Source: Acidobacteriota bacterium
GTDB lineage: Bacteria > Acidobacteriota > Terriglobia > Terriglobales > Acidobacteriaceae
DNA: 47,374 nucleotides
Assembly: GCA_021828835.1 (NCBI GenBank)
Contig: JAJZCY010000002.1
Coordinates: 1 to 47,374, forward strand
Direction: 5' to 3'
Within the stretch, counting starts at the first letter, position 1. Each line of letters starts with the position of its first letter. The notes beneath the pieces were generated by a model. The model was given only the letters and a program-made list of their open reading frames with translations, ran no database searches and was not told where the DNA came from. This document shows positions 17,032-25,378 of this stretch, one piece after another. The position numbers and the translations under genes were made by a program.

Positions 17032-17462
17032 CGCGGTCTCCTCCCAGGCTGGGCGCCACCGCCATCGACCATAGAAGCGGGGCGCTTTGTCGTTCAGCGA
17101 GCGGACGTTCGGGGAGAATCTCCGCTCGCACCATCATGCCGGAAATGCGAAACGCCCTCGGGAGGCAGGATCGAGCCAGACCATACCGGTCCATCTCGGC
17201 TTATCTTCCGAAGCAAAACAGTGCAAATACGATGAATTTGTGAGTAAAACATTGCACGAGCTGTGCCATTCTGCGGGCTGGCAACGGGTCTTGAAAAGAA
17301 ACACGTTATAGCAGCTTCACGAGGAATCACGCAGGCTGACTATGGTTCGGTGTAGATGTGTAAAAAGTTTTTGACGGGATTCTACTCTTTTTGAGAGATC
17401 AATCTACGCGCGCCGCTAGGATTCGACGCCTGTGGCATGAAGCTCTCTCGCCTCGCCTAACA

Positions 17463-17478
17463 TGTGATGTACCTCACA
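17463..17478. promoter_or_regulatory. CRP/FNR-type binding site 1
   Basis: TGTGATGTACCTCACA: exact TGTGA-N6-TCACA, the consensus palindrome of the cAMP receptor protein family. Its centre is about 440 bp upstream of the receptor 2 start and 233 bp upstream of rlmH. Confidence 0.6.
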
Positions 17479-17514
17479 TTAGTAAGTGAGCATCAGCAGA
17501 GCTGAAGAGTAACT

Positions 17515-17530
17515 TGTGACTTATATCACA
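17515..17530. promoter_or_regulatory. CRP/FNR-type binding site 2
   Basis: TGTGACTTATATCACA: a second exact TGTGA-N6-TCACA. Its centre is 52 bp from that of site 1, that is five helical turns, so two dimers would sit on the same face of the DNA. The half-sites are perfect in both copies while the six-base spacers differ, which argues for selection on the half-sites. Confidence 0.6.
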
Positions 17531-17703
17531 GTTATAACTGCGCGCTCTTCCGCTCTATCAAAGTGGATAAGTTTGATCTAAAAAAGAAGCGCGTCCGGGC
17601 GGACGCCCTTCCATATAGAGCGACTGGCCAAAGTGCTTGGCATCCGCAATACCGAAGTTGGGATGGGTTCCCGCGGGCTCGATCATCCGCTATCCTGCCC
17701 TTG

Positions 17704-18153
17704 ATGCAAATTACCCTCGCATGTGTCGGCTCGCGTCCGCCCGCAAACGATCCCTCCCATCTGCTTGTCAGTACATTCATGGATCGCTGCTCGGGGTTCG
17801 CCCGATCCACTGTCGAGTTCTTTCGGGACGAGGAGCTCTTGCTCGCGTGGATCGCGCGCCAATCCGGGCGCACACAGCCTGTCGCTGTGCTGCTCGACAG
17901 CCGCGGCCGCACCATGAGCTCCGAGGCCTTCGCTGCCTGGATCGGTGCGCGCCGCGATGAAGGAACGCAGCATCTGATCTTCGCCATCGGACCCGCCAGC
18001 GGCTGGTCGGATGCCGCGCGGAAGAAAGCACAGCTCCTGCTCTCCTTCGGTCCCATGACCCTCGCCCATGCCATCGCGCGCATCGTGCTGGCCGAGCAGG
18101 TCTACCGCGCGGTGACCATCCTCACCGGCCATCCCTATCATGGGGGCCATTGA
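17704..18153 (+). CDS. rlmH: 23S rRNA (pseudouridine1915-N3)-methyltransferase
   Basis: 149 residues from ATG 17704. The family features are a start with MQITLACVGS, the DEELLLAWI region, LLDSRGRTMSSEAFAAWI, the SPOUT-knot AdoMet segment HLIFAIGPASGW, and the conserved C-terminus YRAVTILTGHPYH. RlmH methylates a modified pseudouridine in helix 69 of 23S rRNA on the assembled 70S ribosome; it acts as a dimer in the cytoplasm. In the nadD-rsfS-rlmH order common elsewhere, rlmH follows rsfS; here it is 10 kb away, beyond the TonB receptor block, as if that block had been inserted between them. It carries no overlap with the genes on either side. Confidence 0.93.
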   Translation: MQITLACVGSRPPANDPSHLLVSTFMDRCSGFARSTVEFFRDEELLLAWIARQSGRTQPVAVLLDSRGRTMSSEAFAAWIGARRDEGTQHLIFAIGPASGWSDAARKKAQLLLSFGPMTLAHAIARIVLAEQVYRAVTILTGHPYHGGH

Positions 18154-18253
18154 GACTGCATCCCCGTCAGTTTCCCAATGAGGAGCGCGAAGGTGTAAGT
18201 TTCCTTTCGGGAGCTGTTCCTGAACGCTGTCCCCTGAAGTCCCCGAGGAGCCC

Positions 18254-18628
18254 ATGCCTTCTGCCACGCATCATCGCTGGTCCGATCTCCCACCCGAGCA
18301 ACTCACGCCCCTGCTGTCGCGCCAGTATGTGGTGGGGACCAACACCATGCTCGCCCGCCTGGAACTGAAGAAGGGCTGCCTTGTCCCTGAGCATCACCAC
18401 TTCCACGAGCAGATCACCCAGGTGGTGCAGGGGGCGCTCCTGTTCCGCAGCGAGGGCAGGGAAGTCACCCTGCGCGCCGGCGAGATCATGTGCATCCCGC
18501 CCCATCTGCCTCACGAGGTGCTGGCGCTGGAAGACTCCGTTGCGCTGGACGTCTTCAATCCTCCGCGCCAGGACTGGATCACAGGCGACGACTCCTACCT
18601 GCGCGCCGCCCAGCCAGATAAGCGCTGA
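18254..18628 (+). CDS. Cupin domain-containing protein
   Basis: 124 residues; ATG 18254 has GAGGAG a few bases upstream. It is a single cupin beta-barrel. Motif 1, PEHHHFHEQITQVVQGALLF, contains candidate metal ligands H49, H51 and Q53/E52; motif 2 GEIMCIPPHLPHEV contains H87. The likely metal is Fe, Mn or Ni. No substrate can be assigned: cupins of this size include dioxygenases, isomerases and sugar-binding regulators. It lies 100 bp after rlmH and 38 bp before accD on the same strand, so it may belong to their transcription unit. It is not closely related in sequence to the second cupin at 19547-19942. Confidence 0.85.
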   Translation: MPSATHHRWSDLPPEQLTPLLSRQYVVGTNTMLARLELKKGCLVPEHHHFHEQITQVVQGALLFRSEGREVTLRAGEIMCIPPHLPHEVLALEDSVALDVFNPPRQDWITGDDSYLRAAQPDKR

Positions 18629-18666
18629 GCGCCGGCCTCCGTTCCACCGTTTACAATTGGGTCGGT

Positions 18667-19542
18667 ATGTCCTGGTTCAAGCGAGAGAACGGCGATTTCC
18701 CCACCCCCGCCTCCGGCTCCCGTGCTGAAAACGGCGCGGACACGAAGACCGTGCGTACCGAGGGCCTGTGGATCAAGTGTGTGGGCTGCCGCCAGACCAT
18801 CTGGAAGGCCGACCTGGAAGCGAACCTCAACGTCTGTCCGAAGTGCCAGCACCACTTCAAGATGGGCGCCCGCGAGCGCATCGACCTGCTGCTCGACCCG
18901 GGCTATGAGCTGGTGGATGGCGGCCTCACCTCCACCGATCCGCTGAACTTCACCGACATCAAGCCCTACAAGCAGCGCCTCAAGAAGGCGCAGGAGCAGA
19001 CCGGCCTGGCCGACGCCATTCTGAACGCGGTGGGCCGCATGGGACCTCACGACGTGGTGGTGAGCGCCATGGAGTACAGCTTCATCGGCGGCTCGATGGG
19101 CGCCGTCGTGGGCGAGACCATCGCCCGCGCCGTGGATCGCGCCCGCAGCGAGCGCAAGCCGCTCATCGTGGTGGCTGCCTCCGGCGGCGCGCGCATGATG
19201 GAAGGTGTGGTCAGCCTGATGCAGATGGCCAAGATCTCCACCGCCCTGGCGCAGCTCGACGATGCCCGCGTGCCCTATATCTGCGTGCTTACCGACCCCA
19301 CCACCGGCGGCGTGACCGCCAGCTTCGCCATGCTGGGCGACCTGAACATCGCCGAGCCGGGCGCGCTGATCGGCTTTGCCGGACCGCGCGTCATCGAGCA
19401 GACCATCCGCCAGAAGCTGCCGGAAGGTTTCCAGCGCTCCGAGTTCCTGCTGGAAAAAGGCTTTCTGGACGCCGTCGTGCACCGCCGCGATTTGAAGAGC
19501 TACATCATCCGCGCTCTGGATTTCATGAAGCCTGCGGCCTGA
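18667..19542 (+). CDS. accD: Acetyl-CoA carboxylase carboxyltransferase subunit beta
   Basis: 291 residues. The N-terminal zinc ribbon has C38-x2-C41 and C57-x2-C60. The crotonase-like carboxyltransferase core follows: GRMGPHDVVVSAMEYSF as blocks, the oxyanion-hole sequence VAASGGARMMEGV, LTDPTTGGVTASFAMLGD and GFAGPRVIEQTIRQKLPEGF. Together with AccA it transfers carboxyl from carboxybiotin to acetyl-CoA, giving malonyl-CoA for fatty acid synthesis. The protein has an N-terminal extension of about 25 residues before the ribbon. In many bacteria accD is followed by folC; here folC is 10 kb further on. The stop lies 4 bp from the stop of the convergent cupin gene. Confidence 0.97.
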   Translation: MSWFKRENGDFPTPASGSRAENGADTKTVRTEGLWIKCVGCRQTIWKADLEANLNVCPKCQHHFKMGARERIDLLLDPGYELVDGGLTSTDPLNFTDIKPYKQRLKKAQEQTGLADAILNAVGRMGPHDVVVSAMEYSFIGGSMGAVVGETIARAVDRARSERKPLIVVAASGGARMMEGVVSLMQMAKISTALAQLDDARVPYICVLTDPTTGGVTASFAMLGDLNIAEPGALIGFAGPRVIEQTIRQKLPEGFQRSEFLLEKGFLDAVVHRRDLKSYIIRALDFMKPAA

Positions 19543-19546
19543 GCCC

Positions 19547-19942
19547 TCAGCCCCGGTACTGCTCGTCGCTCACATGCTCCAGCCACTCCACGGCCTTGCC
19601 GTCGAGCTTCTCCTGAATGGCAATGTGCGCCATGGCGGTCGTGGGTGCGGCGCCGTGCCAGTGCTTTTCACCGGGAGATATCCAGATCACATCGCCGGGC
19701 CGGATCTCCTCAATCGGGCCGCCCCAGTGCTGCGCGCGTCCGCAGCCGGAGACCACCACCAGCGTTTGACCCAGCGGGTGGGTGTGCCACGCCGTCCGCG
19801 CTCCCGGCTCGAAGGTCACCAGCGCGCTCATCACGCGCGCCGGCTCGGGCGCGGAGATCAGATCGTCGCGCCGCACCGATCCTGTGAAGTACTCCGCCGG
19901 CCCTTTGGCCGACGCCTGCGAACCTGCCCGCTTGATCTCCAT
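19547..19942 (-). CDS. Cupin, Granulicella-type (R)-hydroxynitrile lyase homologue
   Basis: 131 residues; the RBS AAGGAG lies eight bases before ATG 19942. The protein looks nearly collinear with the Mn-dependent (R)-selective hydroxynitrile lyase of Granulicella tundricola (GtHNL), as I remember that sequence: same start MEIKR.GSQAS, same length, same end DEQYR. The metal ligands are at the same numbers: H53, H55 and Q59 in [11 protein letters not shown], and H94 in PGEKHWHG; A40, V42 and Q110, known as substrate-pocket positions in GtHNL, are also identical. GtHNL cleaves and forms cyanohydrins in vitro; the natural role of these cupins is not known. It is adjacent to, and on the same strand as, an alcohol/aldehyde dehydrogenase (77 bp upstream), so a joint role with aldehydes is a fair guess. 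Confidence 0.88.
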   Translation of the reverse strand: MEIKRAGSQASAKGPAEYFTGSVRRDDLISAPEPARVMSALVTFEPGARTAWHTHPLGQTLVVVSGCGRAQHWGGPIEEIRPGDVIWISPGEKHWHGAAPTTAMAHIAIQEKLDGKAVEWLEHVSDEQYRG

Positions 19943-20018
19943 CTCGCGTCTCCTTGTCAGGTCAAGAGATTGTTTCGATGCGGTTGCACGCCGCGGACCA
20001 GTCCGCGGCGCGCACGTG

Positions 20019-21077
20019 CTACTCCGCCTTCAACGACGCCATGTCGATCGAGAAGCGATACTTCACGTCCGACTTGAGCATGCGCTCGTAGGCCTCGTTC
20101 ACCTTCTGGATGGGGATCACTTCCACATCCGCGGTGATATTGTGCTGACCGCAGAAGTCCATCATCTCCTGCGTCTCGCGCATGCCTCCGATCATTGAGC
20201 CCGACAGGCTGCGGCGGTTGTAGATCAGCCCGAAGGCGGCCACCGGCAAAGGCTGGCCGGGCAGGCCGACCATGGTGATGTTGCCGTCGCGCTTGAGCAT
20301 CTGGATGTAGGCATTGATGTCGTGCTGCGCCGAGACCGCGTCCAGAATCAGATCGAAGCTCGTGGCATGCTTCGCCATATCGTTGGCGTCCGTCGAGATC
20401 ACCACTTCATCGGCGCCCAGCCGCAGGGCGTCTTCCTTCTTGCTGGGCGAGGTGGTGAAGACCACCGTGTGCGCGCCCATGGCGTGCGACAGCTTCACCG
20501 CCACATGCCCCAGACCGCCCAGGCCCACAATGCCCACCTTCTTGCCCTTGCCCGCGCCCCAGTGGCGCAGCGGCGAATAGGTGGTGATGCCGGCGCACAG
20601 CAGCGGCGCTGCGCCAGCCAGGTCCAGATTTCCCGGCACGCGCATCACAAAGTGCTCATCAGCCACGATGCTGTCGGAGTAGCCGCCGTAGGTGACCTTC
20701 CCTGTGTGCCTGTCGGCAGAGTTGTAGGTGAAGATGCCGTTGGGGCAGAACTGTTCGTACCCGTCGCGGCAACTGGGGCAGGTTCCGTCGGAGCCCACCA
20801 TGCACCCCACTGCGCCGATGTCGCCGGGCTTGAACTTGGTCACCGCCGAACCAACCTTCGTCACCCGGCCCACGATCTCGTGCCCCGGCACGCAGGGATA
20901 GACGGTCGGCATCATGCCGCTCCACTCATTGCGAACCTGGTGCAGATCCGAGTGGCAGATGCCGCAGAACAGAATTTCAAGCTGCACGTCGCCCTCGGTG
21001 GGCTCGCGCCGCTCGATCGTATCGAGGGCGAGCGGCGAAGTGGGAGTGGCAGCGGAATAGGCTTTTGCTTTGTACAT
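20019..21077 (-). CDS. NAD(P)-dependent alcohol dehydrogenase, YahK/cinnamyl-alcohol type
   Basis: 352 residues from ATG 21077 (GAGG seven bases upstream); the frame is open further upstream across the mtgA 3' end but that is not coding for this protein. It is a medium-chain, zinc-dependent dehydrogenase: catalytic zinc ligands C41 (GICHSD) and H66-E67 (VPGHEIVG), nucleotide motif [12 protein letters not shown], and [13 protein letters not shown]. Relatives such as E. coli YahK reduce many aldehydes with NADPH. The structural zinc site shows D97 where the first of four Cys is expected, with C100, C103 and C111 kept. The gene lies between mtgA and the hydroxynitrile-lyase-like cupin, all on the minus strand. 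Family is certain; substrate unknown. Confidence 0.93.
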   Translation of the reverse strand: MYKAKAYSAATPTSPLALDTIERREPTEGDVQLEILFCGICHSDLHQVRNEWSGMMPTVYPCVPGHEIVGRVTKVGSAVTKFKPGDIGAVGCMVGSDGTCPSCRDGYEQFCPNGIFTYNSADRHTGKVTYGGYSDSIVADEHFVMRVPGNLDLAGAAPLLCAGITTYSPLRHWGAGKGKKVGIVGLGGLGHVAVKLSHAMGAHTVVFTTSPSKKEDALRLGADEVVISTDANDMAKHATSFDLILDAVSAQHDINAYIQMLKRDGNITMVGLPGQPLPVAAFGLIYNRRSLSGSMIGGMRETQEMMDFCGQHNITADVEVIPIQKVNEAYERMLKSDVKYRFSIDMASLKAE

Positions 21078-21193
21078 GGATGTCCTCAGAACGTAGAGAA
21101 GATTACGGGATATGGATGCGCGAGGCGGCATCGAAGATGCGGGCTCGTCCCTCTGGATGATACAAGGCGCTGCCTGGACAAGGCGGCAGGGCC

Positions 21194-21955
21194 TTACCAG
21201 CCCATCTGCCGCATGCGCTCCTGGATGATGCCGCTGTAGCGCGCCATGCGCTCGGGGCGGCGGCGCCGCGGCGCGGGCAGAATCGCGGCCAGCTCCGCCG
21301 CCTGTTCCCGCCCGATGCTCCGCGCCGGTTCCCGGAAGTAATAGCGGCCGGCCGCCTCCGCGCCGTAGACGCCCGGCCCCCATTCGACTTCATTGAGATA
21401 CAGCTCCAGAATCCGCCGCTTGCCCAGCACCAGCTCCGCCACCGGCACCAGCGTGAACTCCGCGCCCTTGCGCAGCAGGGAGCGTTCCGTGCCGAAGAAG
21501 AGATTCTTCACGAGCTGCTGGGTAATGGTTGAGCCACCCCGCAGCCGCCGCCCCCCTTCCATATCGTTTTCCGCCGCCAGTTGCATGGCATGCCAGTCGA
21601 AGCCGTGATGTTGGTAGAAGCGCGCGTCTTCCGCGGCAATCACGGCATGCTGCAGGTTCGGCGAGATCCGGCTGAGAGGAACAAACGTGTAATGCGCCTG
21701 ATACGGCTTGTGCTGGACCCAGGCCTGCACCCGCCGCTCGATGTGGACGGCTGTCGTGGGCGGATCGACCCAGCGGAAGGCCACCAGCATCAGCGCAGCC
21801 AGCAGCCAAAGGCCCGCCAGCGCCGCGGCGAGCCACAGAATAACAACGCGTGCGACGCTCTTCCGGCGTCGGCCCGCCGGTCTTCGAGAAGTTCCGGGAG
21901 TCACACCTTCAGGATAATTCCACGGCAGCGCGCCGGCTGCGTTACTCAGGTGCAT
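21194..21955 (-). CDS. mtgA: Monofunctional biosynthetic peptidoglycan transglycosylase
   Basis: 253 residues. A basic N-terminus is followed by one membrane helix (about 35-60), which anchors the enzyme in the inner membrane with the domain in the periplasm. The GT51 motifs are in order: IAAEDARFYQHHGFD with catalytic E109, RGGSTITQQLVKNLFF (139-154), RKGAEFTLVPVAELVLGKRR with the second Glu, ILELYLNEVEWG and GVYGAEAAGRYYF. No transpeptidase domain is present, so it only polymerises lipid II into glycan strands. The length fits MtgA (about 240). It is divergent from the diguanylate cyclase gene and lies 116 bp upstream of the dehydrogenase. Confidence 0.95.
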   Translation of the reverse strand: MHLSNAAGALPWNYPEGVTPGTSRRPAGRRRKSVARVVILWLAAALAGLWLLAALMLVAFRWVDPPTTAVHIERRVQAWVQHKPYQAHYTFVPLSRISPNLQHAVIAAEDARFYQHHGFDWHAMQLAAENDMEGGRRLRGGSTITQQLVKNLFFGTERSLLRKGAEFTLVPVAELVLGKRRILELYLNEVEWGPGVYGAEAAGRYYFREPARSIGREQAAELAAILPAPRRRRPERMARYSGIIQERMRQMGW

Positions 21956-22049
21956 ACGCCGATGCTTCCGGGGGATTGAGCTTGCTCACCGCCAGGATGT
22001 ACCTTGGTCCCTAGCAACAATGGGCCCCGGTGGCAGCCGGAGGCAGGGT

Positions 22050-23054
22050 ATGCAGATGAAGCGTTTGTTGAGCCAAACCCTGACTTGGTTGAAGGCGGAG
22101 GGTATCGGACGCCAGCCGTCCGGCTCACCTTGCATACCCGATTACAGCCAATTCTTTGCGGCCGCCGAGTGCAACCTGGACGACTTCTACCTCTTCGAGG
22201 GGATTGCCGACGCGTCCGGCACGGTCGTCGACTTCCGCTTCGCCTACATCAATCCCAATGCCGAGCGCCGCTTGGGCATTCCGCGGGAAAGCCTCTACGG
22301 AAAGGTGCTGACCGAGGTACGGCCGTTCATGATCGAATCCGGCCTGATTGAAAAGTACCGCGAGGTGGTGCGCACCGGGATCCCGTATACCTGCGAGGTC
22401 TTCATCGATGACGAGATGATCAAAGGGACGTGGCTGAATATCCAGGTGGTCAAGGTGGGCAACAACCTGGCCGTGACCAGCCGCGATGTGACCGAGCATC
22501 GCCGCCGCTCCGATCACGTCAATTACCTGGCGCATCACGATCACTTGACCGGCCTGGCCAATCGCACGCTGCTGCACGAGCGCCTGAGGCAGGCAGTCGT
22601 GCGCGCGCAAGACCGGGGCAGCAAGATCGCAGTGTTCCTGGTCGATATCGACTGCTTCAAGCAGATCAACGACTCGCTCGGCCACGCTGACGGCGATGTG
22701 CTGCTCGCCACCATCGGGCAGCGCCTGCTCTCTTCGGTGCGCGAATCCGATACCGTAGCCCGCATGGGCGGCGACGAGTTCGTGATCGTCATGCCGGAGT
22801 TCCGCAGCCTCCAGGATGCGGTGCGCTGCGGCGAGCAGCTCCTGCGCAACGCCTCGATGCCCATTCAGTTGAGCGGCCGTGAGATCACGCTGACCCTCAG
22901 CATCGGCATCTCCTTGTATCCGGACGGCGGCGACAGCGTGGAAGAACTGTTGCGCAATGCCGACAGCGCCATGTATTCCGTCAAAGATTCGGGGCGCAAC
23001 AATCTACGCGTCTTCGGGACCAGTCTGCCGGCGCAGGGAGCGCCGGCAGACTGA
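22050..23054 (+). CDS. Diguanylate cyclase with PAS-like sensor domain
   Basis: 334 residues from ATG 22050, chosen because GGAGG lies six bases upstream; an upstream in-frame ATG at 22020 has no such site. Residues about 40-150 form a PAS-like domain (FYLFEGIADASGTVVDFRF, YINPNAERRLG, ending in TSRDVTEHRRR), without membrane helices, so the protein is cytoplasmic. The GGDEF domain covers 155-325: HDHLTGLANR, VDIDCFKQINDSLGH, the active site GGDEF at 240-244, and SIGISLYPDGG. The product inhibition site RxxD (RESD, 231-234) is intact, five residues before the active site. It should make c-di-GMP from GTP and be feedback-inhibited. Ligand of the PAS domain unknown. Confidence 0.93.
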   Translation: MQMKRLLSQTLTWLKAEGIGRQPSGSPCIPDYSQFFAAAECNLDDFYLFEGIADASGTVVDFRFAYINPNAERRLGIPRESLYGKVLTEVRPFMIESGLIEKYREVVRTGIPYTCEVFIDDEMIKGTWLNIQVVKVGNNLAVTSRDVTEHRRRSDHVNYLAHHDHLTGLANRTLLHERLRQAVVRAQDRGSKIAVFLVDIDCFKQINDSLGHADGDVLLATIGQRLLSSVRESDTVARMGGDEFVIVMPEFRSLQDAVRCGEQLLRNASMPIQLSGREITLTLSIGISLYPDGGDSVEELLRNADSAMYSVKDSGRNNLRVFGTSLPAQGAPAD

Positions 23055-23063
23055 TTCCGGCGA

Positions 23064-24326
23064 TCAGCGCAGCTCTACCGCCCATTCGCCCTTGCGCATC
23101 AGCGGCTCAGCCGTGCCGCCGGCGGTGATGCCGTCGATGTCCAGCTCCGCGGAGCCGATCATCCAGTCCACGTGAATCAGGCTGTCGTTGGCGCCGCGCG
23201 CGGCCAGCTCCTGGGGTGACAGCTTGTCGCCGTCACGTACGCACGTGGAGTACGCCTGTCCCAGCGCGATGTGCGAAGCCGCGTTCTCATCGAAGAGCGT
23301 GTTGAAGAAGGTGAGCCCGCTCGCGGCGATAGGCGACGAGTGCGGCACCAGCGCCACTTCGCCCAGCCGGCGTGCGCCTTCGTCGGTATCGATCAGCTTT
23401 TGCAGGACCTCCTGCCCGCGCGTGGCTTTAGCCTCCACGATGCGCCCACCCTTGAACCGCACCTGGATGCCTTCGATCATGGTGCCCTGGTGCGAGAGCG
23501 GCTTGGTGGCCGTGACCATACCCTCCGCGCGCGCTTTGTGTGGCGTCGTGAAGATCTCCTCGGTGGGCATGTTGGCCACGCAGTAGATGCCGTTGCCGGC
23601 GGTGGTGCCGCCACCCAGCCAGAGATGATCGTCAGCCAGGCCCAGTTGGAAATCGGTGCCCGGGCCCTTGTATCGCAGCGAAGCATAGCGCTTCTCATTC
23701 ATGAAGGCGGCGCGGCGCTGCAGGCCGGCATCGTGCGCGCTCCACTCGGCCACCGGATCGGCGGTGTTGATGCGGGTGGTGGAGAAGATCGCCTCCCACA
23801 GCTTGCCCAGCGCGACCTCGGGCGTATCGTTGGGAAACACGGCCGCGGCCCAGGCCGGCGTCGCGCCCGCCACAATCGTCCAGTTGATCGCGTGGCGGGT
23901 GATGAGCTCGAGCGCCGGGCGATAGGCCTTGGATTGGGCGCGATTGGCGCGCCCTACCTTTTCGGGATCCTCGTTGGAGAGCAGCGCCGGATTGGCATCC
24001 GTGATCGCCAGCCGCGCGGTGCCATTCTTGTAGGCGGCCGCCAAGCCGTCGTACAGCCAGCCCGGAGCGCGATCGAAGCTCTGGTCCGGCGCATAGCGGT
24101 AGCGCGCCAGCGCGGCCGCATCGTCCACGTAGAGCGTGGTCACCAGCGTTGCGCCGGCGCGGTAGGCCTGCTCGGTGATGCGGCGGGCCAGCCCCAGCGA
24201 CTCCGTGGAGGCCGTCATCAGAAGCTCCTGGCCGGGCTTGAGGCCCAGGCCCACCTTGACCGCTACCTCGGCCAGCAAATCGAGCTTCTCAGAAAAACTG
24301 CGCGTTCCAGCAGAAGAATTGGACAT
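23064..24326 (-). CDS. Aminopeptidase, family M29
   Basis: 420 residues from ATG 24326; the open frame extends further upstream, over the end of the next gene, but with Arg-rich translation unlike a protein. The thermophilic-aminopeptidase family (AmpS/AmpT) is shown by the segments ANMPTEEIFTTPHKARAEG, VTATKPLSHQGTMIEG, FKGGRIVEAKATRGQEVL, VPHSSPIAASGLTFFNTLFD, ENAASHIALGQAY and the C-terminal IHVDWMIGSAELDIDG. The Glu, His and Asp in these blocks bind two metal ions (Co, Zn or Mn). The enzyme removes N-terminal residues from peptides in the cytoplasm. It is 103 bp downstream of the small secreted protein gene on the same strand, separated by a hairpin. Its stop lies 9 bp from the diguanylate cyclase stop. 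Confidence 0.93.
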   Translation of the reverse strand: MSNSSAGTRSFSEKLDLLAEVAVKVGLGLKPGQELLMTASTESLGLARRITEQAYRAGATLVTTLYVDDAAALARYRYAPDQSFDRAPGWLYDGLAAAYKNGTARLAITDANPALLSNEDPEKVGRANRAQSKAYRPALELITRHAINWTIVAGATPAWAAAVFPNDTPEVALGKLWEAIFSTTRINTADPVAEWSAHDAGLQRRAAFMNEKRYASLRYKGPGTDFQLGLADDHLWLGGGTTAGNGIYCVANMPTEEIFTTPHKARAEGMVTATKPLSHQGTMIEGIQVRFKGGRIVEAKATRGQEVLQKLIDTDEGARRLGEVALVPHSSPIAASGLTFFNTLFDENAASHIALGQAYSTCVRDGDKLSPQELAARGANDSLIHVDWMIGSAELDIDGITAGGTAEPLMRKGEWAVELR

Positions 24327-24391
24327 GGGGAAAATCGCCCTCAAAGCATCCATCATCGCAGGCTGTTCGGGAGCGAAGCAAACCAGAAGAA

Positions 24392-24418
24392 GAGCCGGCC
24401 GCCCATCGCAGCCGGCTC
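24392..24418 (-). terminator. Hairpin downstream of the 185-residue secreted protein gene
   Basis: GAGCCGGC (24392-24399) and GCCGGCTC (24411-24418) form an 8-bp stem with an 11-base loop, 12 bp beyond the stop at 24430. Read leftward it is followed by CTTCTTCTGGTTTG, moderately T-rich, fitting a weak intrinsic terminator before the aminopeptidase gene. Confidence 0.55.
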
Positions 24419-24429
24419 CTGCTTTCGGC

Positions 24430-24987
24430 TCAGGAGGCCTTTTCCGGCGCCGGCATCTGCAACTGCTGTTCCAGCAGGTCCGCCTTCGCCTTTGCCTCGC
24501 CGTAGTCCACCATGTCGGAGATGACCTCATTGGCATGGTGGATCAGATCGCGGTTGGCCACCGCCAGATCGCGATAGGGCTTCATCTGTACCCGGTTCTG
24601 ATTGTCCTTGAGGTGGTTGATGGTGGTGGTCATGTGTGCAGAGATCTCCGGCAGCAGAACACTGATACGATCGACCGCCTCTCTTTGCCAGGGCGATCCT
24701 TCGCTGCGCATGCTCACCATCTCGTTGGTGTCGGTGATGAGGTTATTCACATGCTCCCGGATCCGATCTAATTGGGCCGCATGAGTCTTCCAGTGAAGCT
24801 GGGACCGCGTGTAGGACTCGAGAGTATGCGCGTCGTAGTCAGCTTGGGCGACATGGCTTCTCACCCGCTCCAGCAGTTGCGTAATCTCTTCGGAGTCGCG
24901 ATTTTCAGCAGCAGCCACGCCGGCAGACGCCACCAGGGCGAGGATGGCCGTCGCGGCGACCCAGCTGAGGATGCGTAGGAGTTTCAT
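24430..24987 (-). CDS. Secreted helical protein of unknown function
   Basis: 185 residues from ATG 24987, which has AAGGAGGAG ideally placed; the long open frame upstream is not used. A signal peptide is clear (MKLLRILSWVAATAILALVASAGVAAAE). The mature part is predicted to be almost fully alpha-helical and charged: SEEITQLLERVRSHVAQAD, HWKTHAAQLDRIREHVNNLI, LLPEISAHMTTTINHLKDN, ANRDLIHHANEVISDMVDYGEA. It has no Cys. I recognise it as the kind of periplasmic four-helix protein found in Acidobacteriota, but cannot name a function. Its Glu/His content would allow metal binding, which is a guess. Confidence 0.8.
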   Translation of the reverse strand: MKLLRILSWVAATAILALVASAGVAAAENRDSEEITQLLERVRSHVAQADYDAHTLESYTRSQLHWKTHAAQLDRIREHVNNLITDTNEMVSMRSEGSPWQREAVDRISVLLPEISAHMTTTINHLKDNQNRVQMKPYRDLAVANRDLIHHANEVISDMVDYGEAKAKADLLEQQLQMPAPEKAS

Positions 24988-25378
24988 AGCTCCTCCTTTC
25001 CTGGGCGCGTCTCGCCGTGTCCGCTGCTCCGGCTGCACCTCCAGCCGGCCCATCCGCATCGGCCCGAGCCAGCTATCGGGGAAGGAGGGTCGGATCACGC
25101 ACGCGCGCCGTCCCGTTCGCGAGCAAGCGCACGGGCACTGAGATCGCGCACTCCTCGCTGCTGTGAAGGAAGCACGCAGGCTGCCAACCAGCCCCGGCAA
25201 AGTTGAATGGGAAGCCGCACTTGGCGGGGATGCTTCCACTTGCGTCCAGAAGCTTGGACATCGGTGTTGAATTTTCTGGCGGTGCCGCCCTCGTCCGCAG
25301 GAATCCGGCGGAGAGCGCGACCGCTCCCGAAGAGCTAGAAGCCCGGCGCGGCGGCCATAAGGATCGTGTTGCCTCGGG
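24988..25378. other. Intergenic region upstream of the secreted helical protein
   Basis: About 390 bp between the stop of the rhamnogalacturonan lyase (25379) and the start at 24987, both on the minus strand. It holds the promoter and the strong AAGGAGGAG ribosome site of the small gene. Open frames in it translate to Arg/Ser/Pro-rich nonsense. A short hairpin GAGCGGTCGCGCTC near 25315 could end the lyase transcript. Nothing else is evident. Confidence 0.35.

Larger units (their letters stand above)
17032..17703. other. Divergent regulatory region between TonB receptor 2 and rlmH
   Basis: About 670 bp, markedly AT-richer than the genes around it. The plus-strand frame from 17563 that leads into rlmH is open by chance: the protein family begins only at the ATG at 17704. 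The stretch contains the two TGTGA-N6-TCACA sites annotated separately, and a pair of arms GTGCAA (17221) and TTGCAC (17252) that could form a loose inverted repeat. No other gene-like signal is visible. Confidence 0.5.

Noticed and set aside
17221-17257. GTGCAA/TTGCAC arms upstream of TonB receptor 2
   Set aside because: Six-base arms 25 bp apart with little extension; too weak to call as operator.
21078-21383. N-terminal extension of the alcohol dehydrogenase
   Set aside because: It is the out-of-frame 3' end of mtgA; the family start and RBS are at 21077.
23167-23182. CAGTCCACGTGAATCA, weak parS-like sequence in the M29 gene
   Set aside because: Four mismatches, no symmetry, inside the conserved IHVDWM coding region.
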